A DNA stretch of 64,000 bases from Sugiyamaella lignohabitans (GCF_001640025.1 NC_031673.1:1116001-1180000), one strand, 5' to 3'. Numbered from the stretch's first letter, positions 51,541 to 63,430 are shown. Numbers and translations are program-made. The notes: a model not told the origin generated them from the sequence alone.

Positions 51541-53966
51541 ATCATTTTAGCCGCACCACAGGATATTAAACCATTAGGAGATAGAAATTATCGAACCGAG
51601 CGGAATGAATACGTGGATCTATGAAGAGAAACAAAGGTTCTCATTTGTGAAACCATGCTTTGTATAGCACGATTTGAGTGGGCCTTTGCTACTTGTCCAT
51701 GGCTGGACGATGATTTATGCACAGTTGTAAAAATGAGACAAAGTTACCAATCCATTGTCAACTTGGCAATGGGGCCCAAGCTTTATTTACTGAGTGTTAC
51801 ACACCGAGATCTCGCCAAAGAAATATATGAGGCTGGTTGAGCAATGTCGGAAAAGTGGGTTCTAGATAATAAACACAATATGTGATTTCTATAAATCGGC
51901 AAGCTGCAGGGCTCTAGTTCTCAATGCACAACGGGCGTTGCAATGCTGATCTTACTGGAAATAGATGACAAATAGCCTATTTCTAAAATTCTGAAATAAT
52001 GACAAGCAGGTTGAGTTTCTTTGTACACGAACAAAAAAAAAGCCACCATTTCAACTGCAGTACAACAAGGACAATTATAATTTGTTAAACAACAGTGTAA
52101 CAGTCTGATATTTGACATTGTACGACCGAAACCCCGGCAGAAGAGTACTAGCAGAATGCAAGATTATGCAAGGATTAAATATCGACATATATCAATCCGG
52201 GGTTGATCCATTAGCGACAAATCATAAAAAATTTGAAAAAGTTTGTTCTTGCAGTTGATTGAATGCAACCTGGACTTTTGTCATTGTTTATTACCAGGAC
52301 TGGTAGCACACGTTTCCGTGGTTTATGTATGGGTAGCAAGATTACCGTCAAGGAGAATAGCATCCTAAAGCCATTGCTACCAATTACCACTCTAAACACG
52401 GTGATGAAGAGGATGCTCCTAGAAGTAATGGCAGCACTATTATTTATTATCTGTTTGTTGCATCTATGATTTCAAATGAAAATCAATCTTACTATCACTC
52501 AATATTGGCAGGCCAAGATAATAGACAACATGTATTGACCCCTACAGCACCATCATCTATTCAAACTGCCCATAAAAAACGTGGTTAACTTACTGAATCG
52601 CCTCTTAAGCAGCACAACAGCGAAATCTAATAAATTGACTATAATTAAGATGCTAATTTTATAGTATTCATAGAGGCTGCCTATTGCACTGTGTGAAGAT
52701 AAAAAGTACACTAACAGTCAAATGCGCAGCCGATAAGATCTTGATCGTAGATCTATACATACCACCACGCTAAGACTCTATACTAGCTACTACTAACCGG
52801 AGACTCCAGCATCTTCTTTGTCAGAGTTATATATACCCTATTAATATTTCTATACAGGTTCTAATCGAAAATCAGTTTATGAAGGGTATGCGGAGTTTTG
52901 AAAAAAAAGAAATAAACATTTGGCTACTCATACCCAGATGTAAATGATGGGAAAAAGGCAACAGCTCCAATTGCCCATGAATTGATCTGGTAATATACTG
53001 TTAGTAGATATAAAGACCTGGCCCTAATCTTTTTGAGATTCAGTTATAACCGGAGTCCCAGTTCGATCAATCGCTATGCCTTAGGTACGGAGGTCTCCGG
53101 CTACGGCATAGGAAATCGGCGACCGCAGCAGGGTGAGTGCATAAAAGCTGTTACTGCCAAGAGTTTACTCCCAACAGCGGACAAGGATTACGCCAGATCA
53201 CCCCATGGTAATATGCAGCCTGCAGTCAACAGAGTAGCAACGTCTCCCTTATCGATAAGAGAACACGACCGCAGATACAGCCTGATACAGCCTGATAGAG
53301 TTGATACATAGCCTAATTCAGGCAGTGGTCTTAGTTTATATGGTGGTGATCCCCACTGTTGCGGCCGTAATCGACTAGTATAAATTGCTGCTTAAGTATC
53401 TTTAGTCGAGTGTCTCGTGGATGCTCGTCTAGCTATTTATACTAAACAGTACCCACTTGGATCACAATACCTATCCGTATGACAATTAGTTTTGGAATCA
53501 TATGAGCATTGAAGAGTCAAAGTACTTGTAAGGGAGAAAGTTTATTCCTAGCTAAGATTGAAGTTTCATCTTTTAACTAGCAGAACGTCATAGATTTTGT
53601 TGTGGCGTGCAAGCAATAAATAGACCAGGTCTTGTCAAACATATCAAGAAACCAGTAATTTGAACACGAAATAGGTCAGGTCCAGATATCTTCCAGAGTA
53701 TTTGTGAAGTGCGGGTGTCAAGGTGTTAGTGGGGACTTATTATAGCTACAGTCTGTTCTATGGAGAAAGTACCAGACACAATACGACTGAGAGATAAATT
53801 CAAAATACAAGTACAGGTGAATTGTAAAGTCGAGCAGGGAAGAAGCTCAGCTGGTTGAAGACGGCAGGAGGCGGCCAGTGGGAGCAGACATAAACAACCA
53901 AAACCCAAAAAAAAAAAAAAATAATTGGCCAAAGACTAAGAAAACAAATAGAAGATATCAATAGTC
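51541..53966. other. 2.4-kb intergenic between divergent methyltransferase and F-box genes
   Basis: No supported gene. Frames of 60-92 codons lack any family look. There is a tandem ACAGCCTGAT doublet near 53277-53298 and a poly-A run near 53909-53921. The right end is the F-box gene promoter. This is among the longest empty stretches in the window. Confidence 0.5.
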
Positions 53967-55703
53967 ATGCGGCGAAGTAAGTTTCTTACCGCAGATATCA
54001 TTATCGATTCACTGATCCCTCTGCTGGATCATGACGATACAGTTTCGTTTCTTCTCACCTGTAAACAGTTTTATGCGTTTACGAGCCACAATTCTGTATG
54101 GAAACATCTGTGCAAAACAATCGACGAGGTTCCAGATTCTGGCGAGGATGATGAGAGCTTTGGCAGTAATTGGAGATATCGGTATCTCTATCGTGGACAA
54201 ACTATGATCTATATGTGGACTAGACGTGAAGATAGGATGAATTACTATGATCTGATTGGAGGTGCAGAGCCATTACCATCTGGAGTTTCATTTTCTGCTG
54301 TCGGTAGTAATCGTAATAGACTTCTGTTCCAAAACCCATCGACCGGCAACTATGAGTTCTGTCTTCCTCCAGAGGTTTTCAAAGTACCCTCGCAACCAGT
54401 AGAGATATCGACCCGAAACATCTCGTTCCCTAAACTACTTTCCATTTCTACCATCACAGGCAATCGATTTCTACTCAAAGAGAAGAAGCCCACACGAATA
54501 AGGGTGAGCTCAAAGAATGTCGACGAGGATCCTTATTATCCTATATTCCACCACTACCAACAGCGGGGTGCAGAAATTGTGAATATTCACATACCGATTA
54601 GGAACAGGAAACGAGGCAGAAATGTCCGAGGGGAGATTTCGCCTCCTCCCAGTGAAGTAGATGGCGTGGCTGACGGTACCAGGAGTCCCAATCCTATGAA
54701 TACAAATATGACTTTCCCGCTATCGCCTCCCCTCTCTCCTACCAATTCGCATGAAGCTCCACTCCCTAGATTGGAGCCATACACATCTAATAGTTCTATA
54801 CGAAGCCACCTTTATTACACCTCTTCGTCTTCGTCATATAATTCAGCATCCACGACTGCCACATCTATACTGCCTCCTCCATGTCAATTGTTTCAATTAG
54901 AAGATCACCACTGTATTATTAAGAGGTTCAAATTTGACCATTTTCCTGAGACTGTCTTGCTAGTTGAGGATGTGGGCTTGGTAGCGGTTGTAGGGCCGGC
55001 AGATATGGCTATGTTATCTGAGGAAATCAAGACACCAAATACGAGTAAGACCATGGTTCTGATCCCTGCTACGAATAATATGACCCAGTGTATCCAAATT
55101 CGAGGTGTCTTTGAGTCAAAAATAAGCCCTCCTAAACGGTATCTAGTAGTCCTAGATAAATTTGGATCTGTGTATTCTATTTCTACAACCGATATTTACA
55201 AGGTGACCGACATTCCTCTGTACCCATTGAGTTCTCTTGAAAACAAAATCCGAATATCAGAAAAGATCAAAAAATATCCTCGCATTCAACCTAATGAACC
55301 GATAACCTTTGAGCGCATCCAAGCTATGGATGGCCAGCCCGACACTTTCATCGCATATACACACCAAGGAAATGTTGTCCACAACCAGAATGGCAGATTA
55401 TCTGTAATCAACAGTCTGCAATATCTGGGCATAAAAGATATTTGCCATATCCGAGGTGTTTTTTTCGCATTAACAAAATATGGTACAACCTATGCATGGC
55501 CAGATGGCAAATTTGACTATACACAATTTCACGCGGTTGACTTATCGGGCTACTACGTAAAATCTTTCGCAACTACTGCCCAATCTTTTGTTGCTATTAT
55601 GACTTCCACAAACACTCCGCGACGCCAAAAACTTCGTGCCCCTCCTAAAGTTGTACCTACAAAACCGAAGCAGAAGAGGGGGTTCCTGTCATTTATTCGC
55701 TAG
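53967..55703 (+). CDS. F-box protein, Saf1-like
   Basis: A 578-residue protein. An F-box is at the N-terminus (residues 5-50): LTADIIIDSLIPLLDHDDTV then SFLLTCKQFYAFTSHNSVWK and HLC. F-box proteins dock on Skp1 and choose substrates for SCF ubiquitin ligases. The rest has beta-rich segments like degenerate RCC1 repeats: LDKFGSVYSISTTDIY, and CHIRGVFFALTKYGTTYAWP. A Ser/Pro-rich insert (about 225-300) breaks the propeller. This order resembles yeast Saf1 (F-box plus RCC1-like repeats), but similarity is too weak to name it. The C-terminus is basic (KPKQKRGFLSFIR). Confidence 0.75.
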   Translation: MRRSKFLTADIIIDSLIPLLDHDDTVSFLLTCKQFYAFTSHNSVWKHLCKTIDEVPDSGEDDESFGSNWRYRYLYRGQTMIYMWTRREDRMNYYDLIGGAEPLPSGVSFSAVGSNRNRLLFQNPSTGNYEFCLPPEVFKVPSQPVEISTRNISFPKLLSISTITGNRFLLKEKKPTRIRVSSKNVDEDPYYPIFHHYQQRGAEIVNIHIPIRNRKRGRNVRGEISPPPSEVDGVADGTRSPNPMNTNMTFPLSPPLSPTNSHEAPLPRLEPYTSNSSIRSHLYYTSSSSSYNSASTTATSILPPPCQLFQLEDHHCIIKRFKFDHFPETVLLVEDVGLVAVVGPADMAMLSEEIKTPNTSKTMVLIPATNNMTQCIQIRGVFESKISPPKRYLVVLDKFGSVYSISTTDIYKVTDIPLYPLSSLENKIRISEKIKKYPRIQPNEPITFERIQAMDGQPDTFIAYTHQGNVVHNQNGRLSVINSLQYLGIKDICHIRGVFFALTKYGTTYAWPDGKFDYTQFHAVDLSGYYVKSFATTAQSFVAIMTSTNTPRRQKLRAPPKVVPTKPKQKRGFLSFIR

Positions 55704-55760
55704 TGTGTTTTTACTTAATGATTGATTATTTGTTTATTTTATTACATGTGGCACCATTTT

Positions 55761-55820
55761 GTCTCCGGCGGCTGGGGCTCCGCCCCAGACTCCATTGCTC
55801 CTCTCGCTGCGCTCGAGTCG
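55761..55820 (+). repeat. GC double-hairpin element, single unit (element 8)
   Basis: Begins GTCTCCGGCGGCTGGGG, with stem 1 CTGGGG-CTCCG-CCCCAG intact and a second stem CTCG-CTGCG-CTCGAG-like. It lies 58 bases after the F-box gene stop. Confidence 0.8.
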
Positions 55821-56143
55821 GTATGAAACGACCCCAGCAGCTTCCGCAGGTTTTGATTAAACGAGACCATTAATAAAAAATGAAAGGTTATATAATATAA
55901 ACAAAAATGTGTTCAAACAGAAATATTTAAATCTGTCCATATTTCGTATCCTTTCACGCCAAGAACTCCTCGTACTGGTTGAGAAATGATGACGATGAGA
56001 TCAGTCAGATTCAACGCGCACCCTGCAACTCCCCCTGCAGGAGCGCGGCTCTGGTAATTTTTGGACGCCAGATCACACATCAACATAGTTCAGGACTGAT
56101 CTGATGTTATATTTTGATCAATAGCTGATACAACTTTCATACC
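55821..56143. other. Promoter region of RBD2
   Basis: 323 bases between the GC element and the RBD2 start; no gene seen. Confidence 0.5.
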
Positions 56144-57266
56144 ATGGCACTTCCAACTCTACCTACAATTTTTGAGCCTTATACTCACACGGGATTTCCA
56201 CCTCCGGCGTTAACTTCGGGACTGGTTGTTTTCCTTGTTCTCATGTTTTTGACGAGCACCGCCAGTTTAGGCTTCAAAGATGCCCTTGTGCTCAAGTCAT
56301 CAGCTCTCTCAAGCTTCGAACGTAAGTTTTCTGATTTGAAATGGTATTCTTGATATGAAGACTAACGGGATCCAGTCAATAGGCTTTCTTTTTATCCCAT
56401 GATTCATCTTGGGATTCTACACTTAGTGTTCAACCTCATAGCACTAGTTCCATTGCTTCGGAAGTTTGAATCTGTCAATGGAACTGTCCGGACTGGAATT
56501 GTCTTGAATAGTAAGTTATTCTGTCAGAAGATTCTAATTTTTGTTGGCTCTTCTCCATTTTTTCTACATTCCACGCACCCACACGGAGCTTCTAGCCAGT
56601 GACTTGCGTTTGATGCTGAAACTGCCTACCAGCTGAAGTTGGACTGTTTGACTCAACTAAAGTGCAATGAATAGTAGATAGAGCCAGAGAGTCTAGGGTG
56701 CAACTCAACTGCTGATTACACCACAAATACTAACGTCAATGATTCAAGTCCTGGCAGTTGTGCCTGGTGTTGTGTACTGTATTCTTGGACTTTTATTTTT
56801 CCCTAATGCTGCTGTAGCAGGAGCAAGCGGATGGGTATTCTCATTTCTGGGGTACTTTGCTTACCAAGATTACCGTCGTACTCCATTGTTCAATTTATCA
56901 GCCACACATGCCATTCCTACTTGGTCAACACCATTAGTTCCTTTAGTCATGTTGGCCATTTTTCTGCCAGGATCAAGCTTTCTAGGCCATCTATTGGGTT
57001 TACTAGCCGGTTGGGCAATGGCATTGGGTTATTTGGACCCACTGATTGAGCCATCTACCAAAGTAGTCGAGTGGATTGAGGTTAAGCTTGCTAGAGCCAT
57101 TGCACTTATCCCGTCTCAGTTTCACTTTATTGGTGAGGTTAGTGCCCGGGAGTCTCGTGCTCTAGCTCGTTCTGACCCTCTCCCAACCACTGAAACCCCT
57201 GTCGCTGCTACTGCAGGAGCAGGTACTCAGTCGTTTTCTGGTCCCGGTCATGTTCTCGGCCAGTAA
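56144..57266 (+). CDS. RBD2: Rhomboid intramembrane protease Rbd2, three exons
   Basis: Exons 56144-56321, 56376-56510 and 56749-57266, joined across a 54-base and a 238-base intron (both GTAAGT; branches ACTAAC at 56361 and TACTAAC at 56728). The product has 276 residues; yeast Rbd2 has 262. It begins with a membrane-proximal GFPPPALTSGLVVFLVLMF. YPMIHLGILHLVFNLIALVP carries the family HxxxN-type region. The catalytic Ser is in AVAGASGWVFSFLGYFAY and the His in PGSSFLGHLLGL. Rhomboids cut membrane proteins within the bilayer; Rbd2 is in the Golgi and in S. pombe acts on the SREBP pathway. The tail is cytosolic and Ala/Thr-rich. Confidence 0.93.
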
Positions 57267-58136
57267 ACAGCATAAATAGAATGAGTGGAGCAAAATATGC
57301 TACCTCTGAAAATGCCACTTGAAAATTAGATAGTGTCAACCTATTTATATAACTCAATGAATATAGAATACGTCATACTTGGTTTACCGACTGTCTGTAA
57401 GCATTCAGTTATCAGCTAACAACTCATCTTACTGTAGCGTTCAGTTACCATCTATCTGGTTATCTTGCTATCTTGTTACATGATGCCACCAGTTGATCAG
57501 CACTTTAAACGCCGGTTTAGCCAAATAAGTCGTCCCTCGTCTTGAACAGTCAAACCAAACCAAGTTCAACCCTACGTAGAAAAGTATTTGCATGCAATTC
57601 GCCCTGTAACTGCCAAATGCAGCGACTTTCAGGGGTAAGATTAGGGTCGTAGTTAGCCGTGCATATCATCTGCATTATTAGCAGCTCTCACTGAATTAAA
57701 TGCACCTGCAGAAATAACCACATATACACTTAAGTTTACAATTTGTTTCGTTTTCTTTCATCTTGCTCGTGTCACACAAGTCATAGACGAGTCAGTTGGA
57801 TTCCTTGAACCAGCTAGTATTTTTTTGACTCAGTTTTGGGTTTAGTCTGCGGTAATCTTAGTACGCCATCATCCTTGCCAATTTAGCGGACCCCTGGCAG
57901 CTAATCTACTAGCTCATATCGGGCAGTGTCAATCACCATAGGTCAACGAAGATCCACAAAATATAAAGTAACATCAATTTAAATCAGCCTTTTCTTTTAT
58001 TGAAACATAAAAAGGCATATGGACAGTGGGGAGCCAACTTATGGATTTGCTGCTGGCTAGGGTGGAACTTACTGAATACAGCTCTCATAATACTGTAATA
58101 ATCCAGACCCACTGAGTCACTTCACTGCATTCCACA
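57267..58136. other. Intergenic between RBD2 and the Ser/Asn-rich gene
   Basis: 870 bases with no supported gene or repeat; it must hold the promoter of the next gene. Confidence 0.5.
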
Positions 58137-60188
58137 ATGAACTCACATCAAGCTATCACAACAAGCAACAGCCATTTTTCTCACACTAACCAAAATCCTG
58201 CCAAGCAAAACGCACATATACTTGAACCCCAGCATGAGAATCATCTTCAAAAGAGTGGGGCCAATCGGTCAGTGCCTAGTCAGCATAATATCCAATATAA
58301 TACCAGCGAATATGGTCATCAGCTTCTAAATGACAGCACTGTGATTGATGATGATCCTGCAAACTCTACCTTCATTAGTGACTACCAACAATTACACTCA
58401 GCAAGTTATGTTGACAAATTCACCGGAATTGTTTTACCACTGCTGGTCTCTCCTCTCGATTCCACTACTGACCATGGTGATGACAATGATACGGATCTGG
58501 CCAATAGACAAGATGATTCGCATTCCGGACAAGCCTTTTGCAATGATATCATGGAATCTCGAACTTTCACACTACATGGTATGAACATGAGCACTGATAC
58601 AGTGGTCGGAAGTGTTGAAAGATCGTCAGACGCAATAGGTAGAAGCAGCAATAGTATAAGCAATATTTTCCACGCCATTAATAACAAAACTGTCGCAGGA
58701 AACAAGAGCATCCAACCTAGTTCTCCAGGCCCTGTAGCACGGAGTAGTTCTAGAAGCAGTACGATAAGCTCAAGCGAGAGCCCTATCACTAGTATTGGCC
58801 ATCCAAGTACCACGAGTGATAGCAGTGTAGTTCTTGGAAAAACTACTGCTGAGAGCAGCCTTCCTGTGATTAAAAGTAGCTGCTCCCCCCAAACGCCAAC
58901 ACATAACATCACAATGAGCTCGAATTCAAACCTTCAATCAAAGATGATTGAAAACACACCCGTAGTTAGTCCTGTTCCTTCTAGAAAAGATACACCGACT
59001 AAGTCTAACAAAAATTCTAAGAGGCAGCTAAATTCAGATTTCAAAAAAATAGCCTCTTCTACCCCGGAAAACACATCGTTTCGAGATGCGAACTCCTACG
59101 TCCAGCAAAATACACATCTCAGTTCCGATTTACCAAGCACAGATTCGCCACCACCAAAGCGTCAACGGGTGAACTGGAAAGCAAGTCAAGAGGAAGAACT
59201 AGTAAAACTAGTATTCAACAAACTAGACGAATTTACTTCCGACGTCTATCCAGTTTCAAAGTTGTTTGAAATCACGCATAATGCACTGAAAGGTACTGAT
59301 CCATCGACATCTGATATTCCTAATAATGATAATGGTACAGTATTGAGTACCGAGCAGATACGGAAAAAGCTAACATCGCTATTGGAAAAGCAAAAAGTAA
59401 GAGATCTGAATCATGACTTATCAGCTGGAGAATCTGGGAAAAGGCTAAATATAATCAATTCGGCAATAGAAAACCAACTTGAGAAGCAGAAAATAAAAAA
59501 ACCGGCCAAAAATGAGAGTCCCTTCGTAACTCAGACAGCTAATCCACTCGACAACGGATATGTCGAAGCTAGCGATAAAGAAATTCATAGCAATAAACGC
59601 AAACTTGGTGTTGACAATAATTTGACTAGTTCACAGTCGACTGAAGTATCTCCAACACCACTCCCAAAAAAGCACAATACCCTTACTCTTAACGGAAGCT
59701 CTCAGCCTGATGAACGATCCAGGATAAACAATAGTCAGCCGTCAAACTCAGGTGGTCTTCAGCATACCTCGGGTTCTAGCAGGGCTCATACTAGCAACTA
59801 CAGTAATGCATCTCTTGCCATTCCAGTTCCCGTGTCAATAGCACAGCCGCTAGCTATTGATGATTCCAAATTGACCAATGATGTTTTAACTCGTTTCCAT
59901 CACAGCTTGAATACATCATCATCCCAGATTTCGACACCAAGCGACGAGGGCAATATCACCGGTCGAGATCTATTATGGCTACTTCAGTATATGGTCGACG
60001 AGCTTAAAGAAGAGCGCAAATTTCGGATCGAGGAACAACGACTTCGAGAAGAGCAGCAACGACGGCTGGAAATATCTCGTGCTGAAGATCAGCGGCGAAT
60101 GAATGAACAAATGAAAATGGTCCGTGACATCACTCAGAGTGTGCTTGATTTCATAAAATCATTTTCTGGAAAACCAAACTCAAGCTAA
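58137..60188 (+). CDS. Uncharacterised Ser/Asn-rich protein with C-terminal coiled coil
   Basis: A 683-residue frame with no family I recognise. Residues 1-330 are disordered and rich in Ser, Asn, Thr and His. A short predicted helical region near 342-430 begins PPKRQRVNWKASQEEELVKL and VFNKLDEF, and includes STEQIRKKLTSLLEKQKVRD; the tryptophan and acidic spacing recall a SANT/Myb-like or trihelix fold, which I cannot confirm. A second disordered part (430-615) follows. The last 60 residues are a strong coiled coil: LKEERKFRIEEQRLREEQQR. PPKRQR is a possible nuclear signal. It could be a DNA-binding or chromatin protein. The long open frame with normal codon use supports a real gene. Confidence 0.65.
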   Translation: MNSHQAITTSNSHFSHTNQNPAKQNAHILEPQHENHLQKSGANRSVPSQHNIQYNTSEYGHQLLNDSTVIDDDPANSTFISDYQQLHSASYVDKFTGIVLPLLVSPLDSTTDHGDDNDTDLANRQDDSHSGQAFCNDIMESRTFTLHGMNMSTDTVVGSVERSSDAIGRSSNSISNIFHAINNKTVAGNKSIQPSSPGPVARSSSRSSTISSSESPITSIGHPSTTSDSSVVLGKTTAESSLPVIKSSCSPQTPTHNITMSSNSNLQSKMIENTPVVSPVPSRKDTPTKSNKNSKRQLNSDFKKIASSTPENTSFRDANSYVQQNTHLSSDLPSTDSPPPKRQRVNWKASQEEELVKLVFNKLDEFTSDVYPVSKLFEITHNALKGTDPSTSDIPNNDNGTVLSTEQIRKKLTSLLEKQKVRDLNHDLSAGESGKRLNIINSAIENQLEKQKIKKPAKNESPFVTQTANPLDNGYVEASDKEIHSNKRKLGVDNNLTSSQSTEVSPTPLPKKHNTLTLNGSSQPDERSRINNSQPSNSGGLQHTSGSSRAHTSNYSNASLAIPVPVSIAQPLAIDDSKLTNDVLTRFHHSLNTSSSQISTPSDEGNITGRDLLWLLQYMVDELKEERKFRIEEQRLREEQQRRLEISRAEDQRRMNEQMKMVRDITQSVLDFIKSFSGKPNSS

Positions 60189-60583
60189 GCTGTTGATCTG
60201 TAGATTTCCTATATTTCTGTCCCGGTCTCCTAGACACCGAGGGTTTCTTAACGATTGATGATTAGGAATGACAGCCATATCTGTCATAGTATATACTATA
60301 AAAACAACTGTTCATTTTGTTCATAGCACTCTAGATTTACCATGTCTTAACTACTGTCGCGTGAATCAAAATAGTTGCCAAAAGAATTATTTTTATTTTT
60401 GAAACAATACCACTCACTCAAAGCTAGTCAACGGGTCAACAGCATGTAGAGGGAGGTTCGCGAGATTTTCAGCCGTGCGGCACATGTTGAACTGAAATTT
60501 TCAAAAATCGAACTTCATCACTTATAGCGATCAACAGAAATAACGACAACGTCTATTAGACCATATAGAAAACACTCGCAAAT
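60189..60583. other. Promoter region of MRPS17
   Basis: 395 bases between tandem genes; no other feature seen. Confidence 0.6.
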
Positions 60584-61312
60584 ATGGCTAGACAATCGTT
60601 CATTGGCTTTGTGACTTCACAAGGCAAAATGAATAAGACCATCAAAGTGCGTGTGAGAAAGGTTAAGTTTAACCGGGTCATCCACAAGGATATCATTGAA
60701 TACAAAGATTTCATGGTTCATGACGAACTGAACAAATGTCAAGAGGGTGATGTTGTCAGAATTCAATATGTCAGACCACTTTCGGCCCATAAGTCATTTG
60801 CTGTCGCTGAAATCATGAAATACAAAGGTACTGAGTGGATGAAGTATCAGGCTGAGGCACCTCAAAAAGTCACTGAAGAGGAGTTAAAGAAACTCGAAGA
60901 ATATAAATTAGAACGGCAAGCTCGTATTGAAGCTAAGGGAACCAGTAGTATTGCAGAAAATATACGCAAAGTCGAGAAGTCATTTGCTGGTGACAAGTCA
61001 CTTGCCGAAAGCGACAAACCCTTGGTACAGGACTTGATGAAAAAATATGGCATCTCTTCATGGCCCCCCTCGCATGAGATTATAAAATTGGATGCATCTA
61101 AGTTGAAGAAAGAGTTACAAGAGCTGGATATTGAGATTTCAGCCTTAAGTTATTCATCATACACAAAGGATTTTCTTGCCAGCCAACCTGAAGAGGCAGA
61201 CAAGATTCTTCAATCTCTGGGCCATGATACGACGACCATGAATTCTAGCATAAAGAAAAACATTCTCATGAAGCATTTTGCCAAGTCATTTAATTCAATT
61301 CCCGTTGCTTAA
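60584..61312 (+). CDS. MRPS17: Mitochondrial small ribosomal subunit protein uS17m
   Basis: A 242-residue protein; yeast Mrps17 has 237. The bacterial S17-like OB fold is at residues 1-85: MARQSFIGFVTSQGKMNKTI, KVRVRKVKFNRVIHKD, MVHDELNKCQEGDVVRIQYV and RPLSAHKSFAVAEIM. The long C-terminal extension is charged and helical, as in other yeast Mrps17 proteins, and includes LMKKYGISSWPP. It binds the small mitochondrial rRNA. The N-terminus has no cleavable presequence, also as in yeast. Confidence 0.94.
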   Translation: MARQSFIGFVTSQGKMNKTIKVRVRKVKFNRVIHKDIIEYKDFMVHDELNKCQEGDVVRIQYVRPLSAHKSFAVAEIMKYKGTEWMKYQAEAPQKVTEEELKKLEEYKLERQARIEAKGTSSIAENIRKVEKSFAGDKSLAESDKPLVQDLMKKYGISSWPPSHEIIKLDASKLKKELQELDIEISALSYSSYTKDFLASQPEEADKILQSLGHDTTTMNSSIKKNILMKHFAKSFNSIPVA

Positions 61313-62703
61313 CGGATATGTAAATATATATTAACTTTGTACATATTTTAACTTTGGTGATAAAATGGGCTGATTAGTGTGGTTTAGAATAACGTATAGT
61401 TTTGGACATGCGTCTTGCCAGTGAGAGGCATACTAAGAAGAACAAACTTTCTCTCAACTGGTAATCCGGTAAACTACACTGCATAGATGTTTTACTTCCT
61501 CGATAATTTTTTAACATGCTCTGGATTTATCCATTGCCATGAGGGCGATATATGTAATCCTTTCCGGAAGTTTATATAATAGAGGAGCGTAATATTGTCA
61601 AACAAACATAAGCTTACAATTAAAAGGGTACGGTGTGTATTTAGAGCAACATCAAGTTGCCAGTATGCAATTCATTAAGCAGCAAGTCAGTAATTTAACC
61701 GAGTCGTTGAGTATTAAAATTGAGGATAGCAGGGCTGGTAGCTAGCCCGCAAAGCGGCAGACATCGTAGGCTGGTTTATAAGAGACAAAGATATTCACCA
61801 CAAATGTAGTATTATGATTATAGAATCTGGCCTGAATCTTTTGTAGAAGTATGTTTAAATCTAACCAGCGAAATGTCTCGACAGTGATCAGCTATGGATG
61901 GTGATCATCATTTTGTTCCTGCATACTGCAGTGATAAGGCAAGACGATCGAAGGCACTGAAGAGTTGGGAATTATCCAGGAATCTGACTCAATCTAAGTA
62001 CTAAACCCACTTCTGACGGTAAAGCAAGTGAAATAACAATAAAAATACAATCTATACTATTGCTAGGACTGGGCCAAAGCACTAAGTCACAGCATGTAGC
62101 TGCGGATCAATTGACATATGTTCTGTGTAAAATGGAAACGACAGCTATGAATGACAGAAAATAGAGGTTCATCTCCGTTGTACATTTTCTAGTGTCTCAA
62201 TCGAATACTCTGATAGATCTAAGTAATGGCATTTAAGCTAATCCATATTGGTACTTGTACTACAAGTTCCACAGATATTCCTGAATGGTCAATACTTTAA
62301 AAACATATACGCAGTAGTAAAATTAGTTATCGGTTGGAATTGTTGTGACAACCTAGGTAGTATCTCTCATGTCTTTAATAAATGCTCATTGTCGCATAAG
62401 ACACAAGAAGAACTAGTTTCTATGACCATCCGCTTTTTGGAGCTAGAAGAGGGATTACAGGAATAACTGACAACATGGCAGAAGATCCAGTTCTATTATT
62501 GGTCGGATCTTAAAAAGACGCTTGGAAAGGGTTAAATTAGTCCCTTCTGTCCTATGATGGACTTAGTTAAATACTCTTGTGCAAGAGGCTTAGCACCAAA
62601 GTAGTGATTGAACAGAGCTCAAATATGTAGGCTCAACGCACTGCCATCGTATTAAGTATATCTATACAAATGAATCTTACGAAGGAGTGGCGGCTATAAA
62701 AAG

Positions 62704-62743
<40 letters not shown>

Positions 62744-62941
62744 TTAATATTAAGTACAAGAGACAAAGAAACAATAACCAGTAAAGTGATAGGTGTTAAG
62801 CTCAAATCAATAAAGTGCGCGGTTACACTAGTCAGCCAGCTTCTGTTCATGAATAACTGTCTGTCAGCTCCGTGAGAAGCGAGGGATCATTCCATCAATA
62901 CCAGGAATCCCGTTAGAACAGAATCAAATAGCCCATTGAAT
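61313..62941. other. 1.6-kb intergenic downstream of MRPS17
   Basis: No supported gene. A TATATAATA at 61572 is followed by an ATG near 61663 with a 26-codon frame (MQFIKQQVSNLTESLSIK...), which might be a small first exon, but I find no good donor. A 72-codon frame at 62248-62466 contains QVPQIFLNGQYFKN, reminiscent of glutaredoxins by a few residues only. The AAT microsatellite lies at 62705-62743. Confidence 0.4.
62705..62743. repeat. AAT/TAA microsatellite
   Basis: About 12 tandem AAT units, followed by a short ATTAAT run. Intergenic. Confidence 0.9.
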
Positions 62942-63430
62942 TTAGTTGTCGAGCTCGGAATCGTAGAACTGGACCCCAGAGTTCATGCCATAGTAAGAGG
63001 GAAGTACCACTAAAAGTCCATTGGCCAGGTGGGTAACTTGAGAAGAACCACCTAAGGCGCCAAGTCTTTGAATGCTCATCGTCCGTCCATGAATATTGTG
63101 AGCCTTGAGATCCAATTCCAAAATGTCGCTAAGGAAGCGCCTCATTGGAAGGATCCAAGAATGTCCAGGAGTAGACTGGCAAGGAGCCAGCTCTACCTTA
63201 GTCGAACGGTCTAAATCGTCGTCTACTCGCGGTGTGCGAGGCGACAGATGAAGTGAACAACAAGGGACGATGAGCAAATTGTTAGACTTGGGACCTGTGA
63301 GCCAATGAATGACAGCAGATATCAGCCGGGACTCGGGATGTCGCCGACTGAAGATCGCTAACCAGTAGTGAGTACCAATTGAAACCATGACGAGGGAGCC
63401 TCTGAAGATTACCTTGATTCTGTTCGTCAT
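62942..63430 (-). CDS. Hypothetical open frame downstream of the PIP kinase
   Basis: A 162-codon frame from ATG 63430. I recognise no domain. It reads WLAIFSRRHPESRLISAVIH and WLTGPKSNNLLIVPCCSLHL, then a polar middle and an acidic end (SELDN). It is longer than chance frames in this AT-rich flank usually are, but composition is not decisive. It could be a real small gene, a relic or chance. Confidence 0.3.
   Translation of the reverse strand: MTNRIKVIFRGSLVMVSIGTHYWLAIFSRRHPESRLISAVIHWLTGPKSNNLLIVPCCSLHLSPRTPRVDDDLDRSTKVELAPCQSTPGHSWILPMRRFLSDILELDLKAHNIHGRTMSIQRLGALGGSSQVTHLANGLLVVLPSYYGMNSGVQFYDSELDN

Noticed and set aside
53726..53932. 68-codon minus-strand frame with a signal-peptide-like start
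   Set aside because: The hydrophobic start is only the translation of a poly-A/T run, and there is no ATG start.
61663..61743. 26-codon frame after a TATA box, perhaps a first exon
   Set aside because: No good donor site and no second exon that I can join to it.
62248..62466. Possible glutaredoxin fragment (VPQIFLNGQYF)
   Set aside because: Only about ten residues resemble the family, the frame has no ATG, a stop lies just upstream and no splice site supports an exon.
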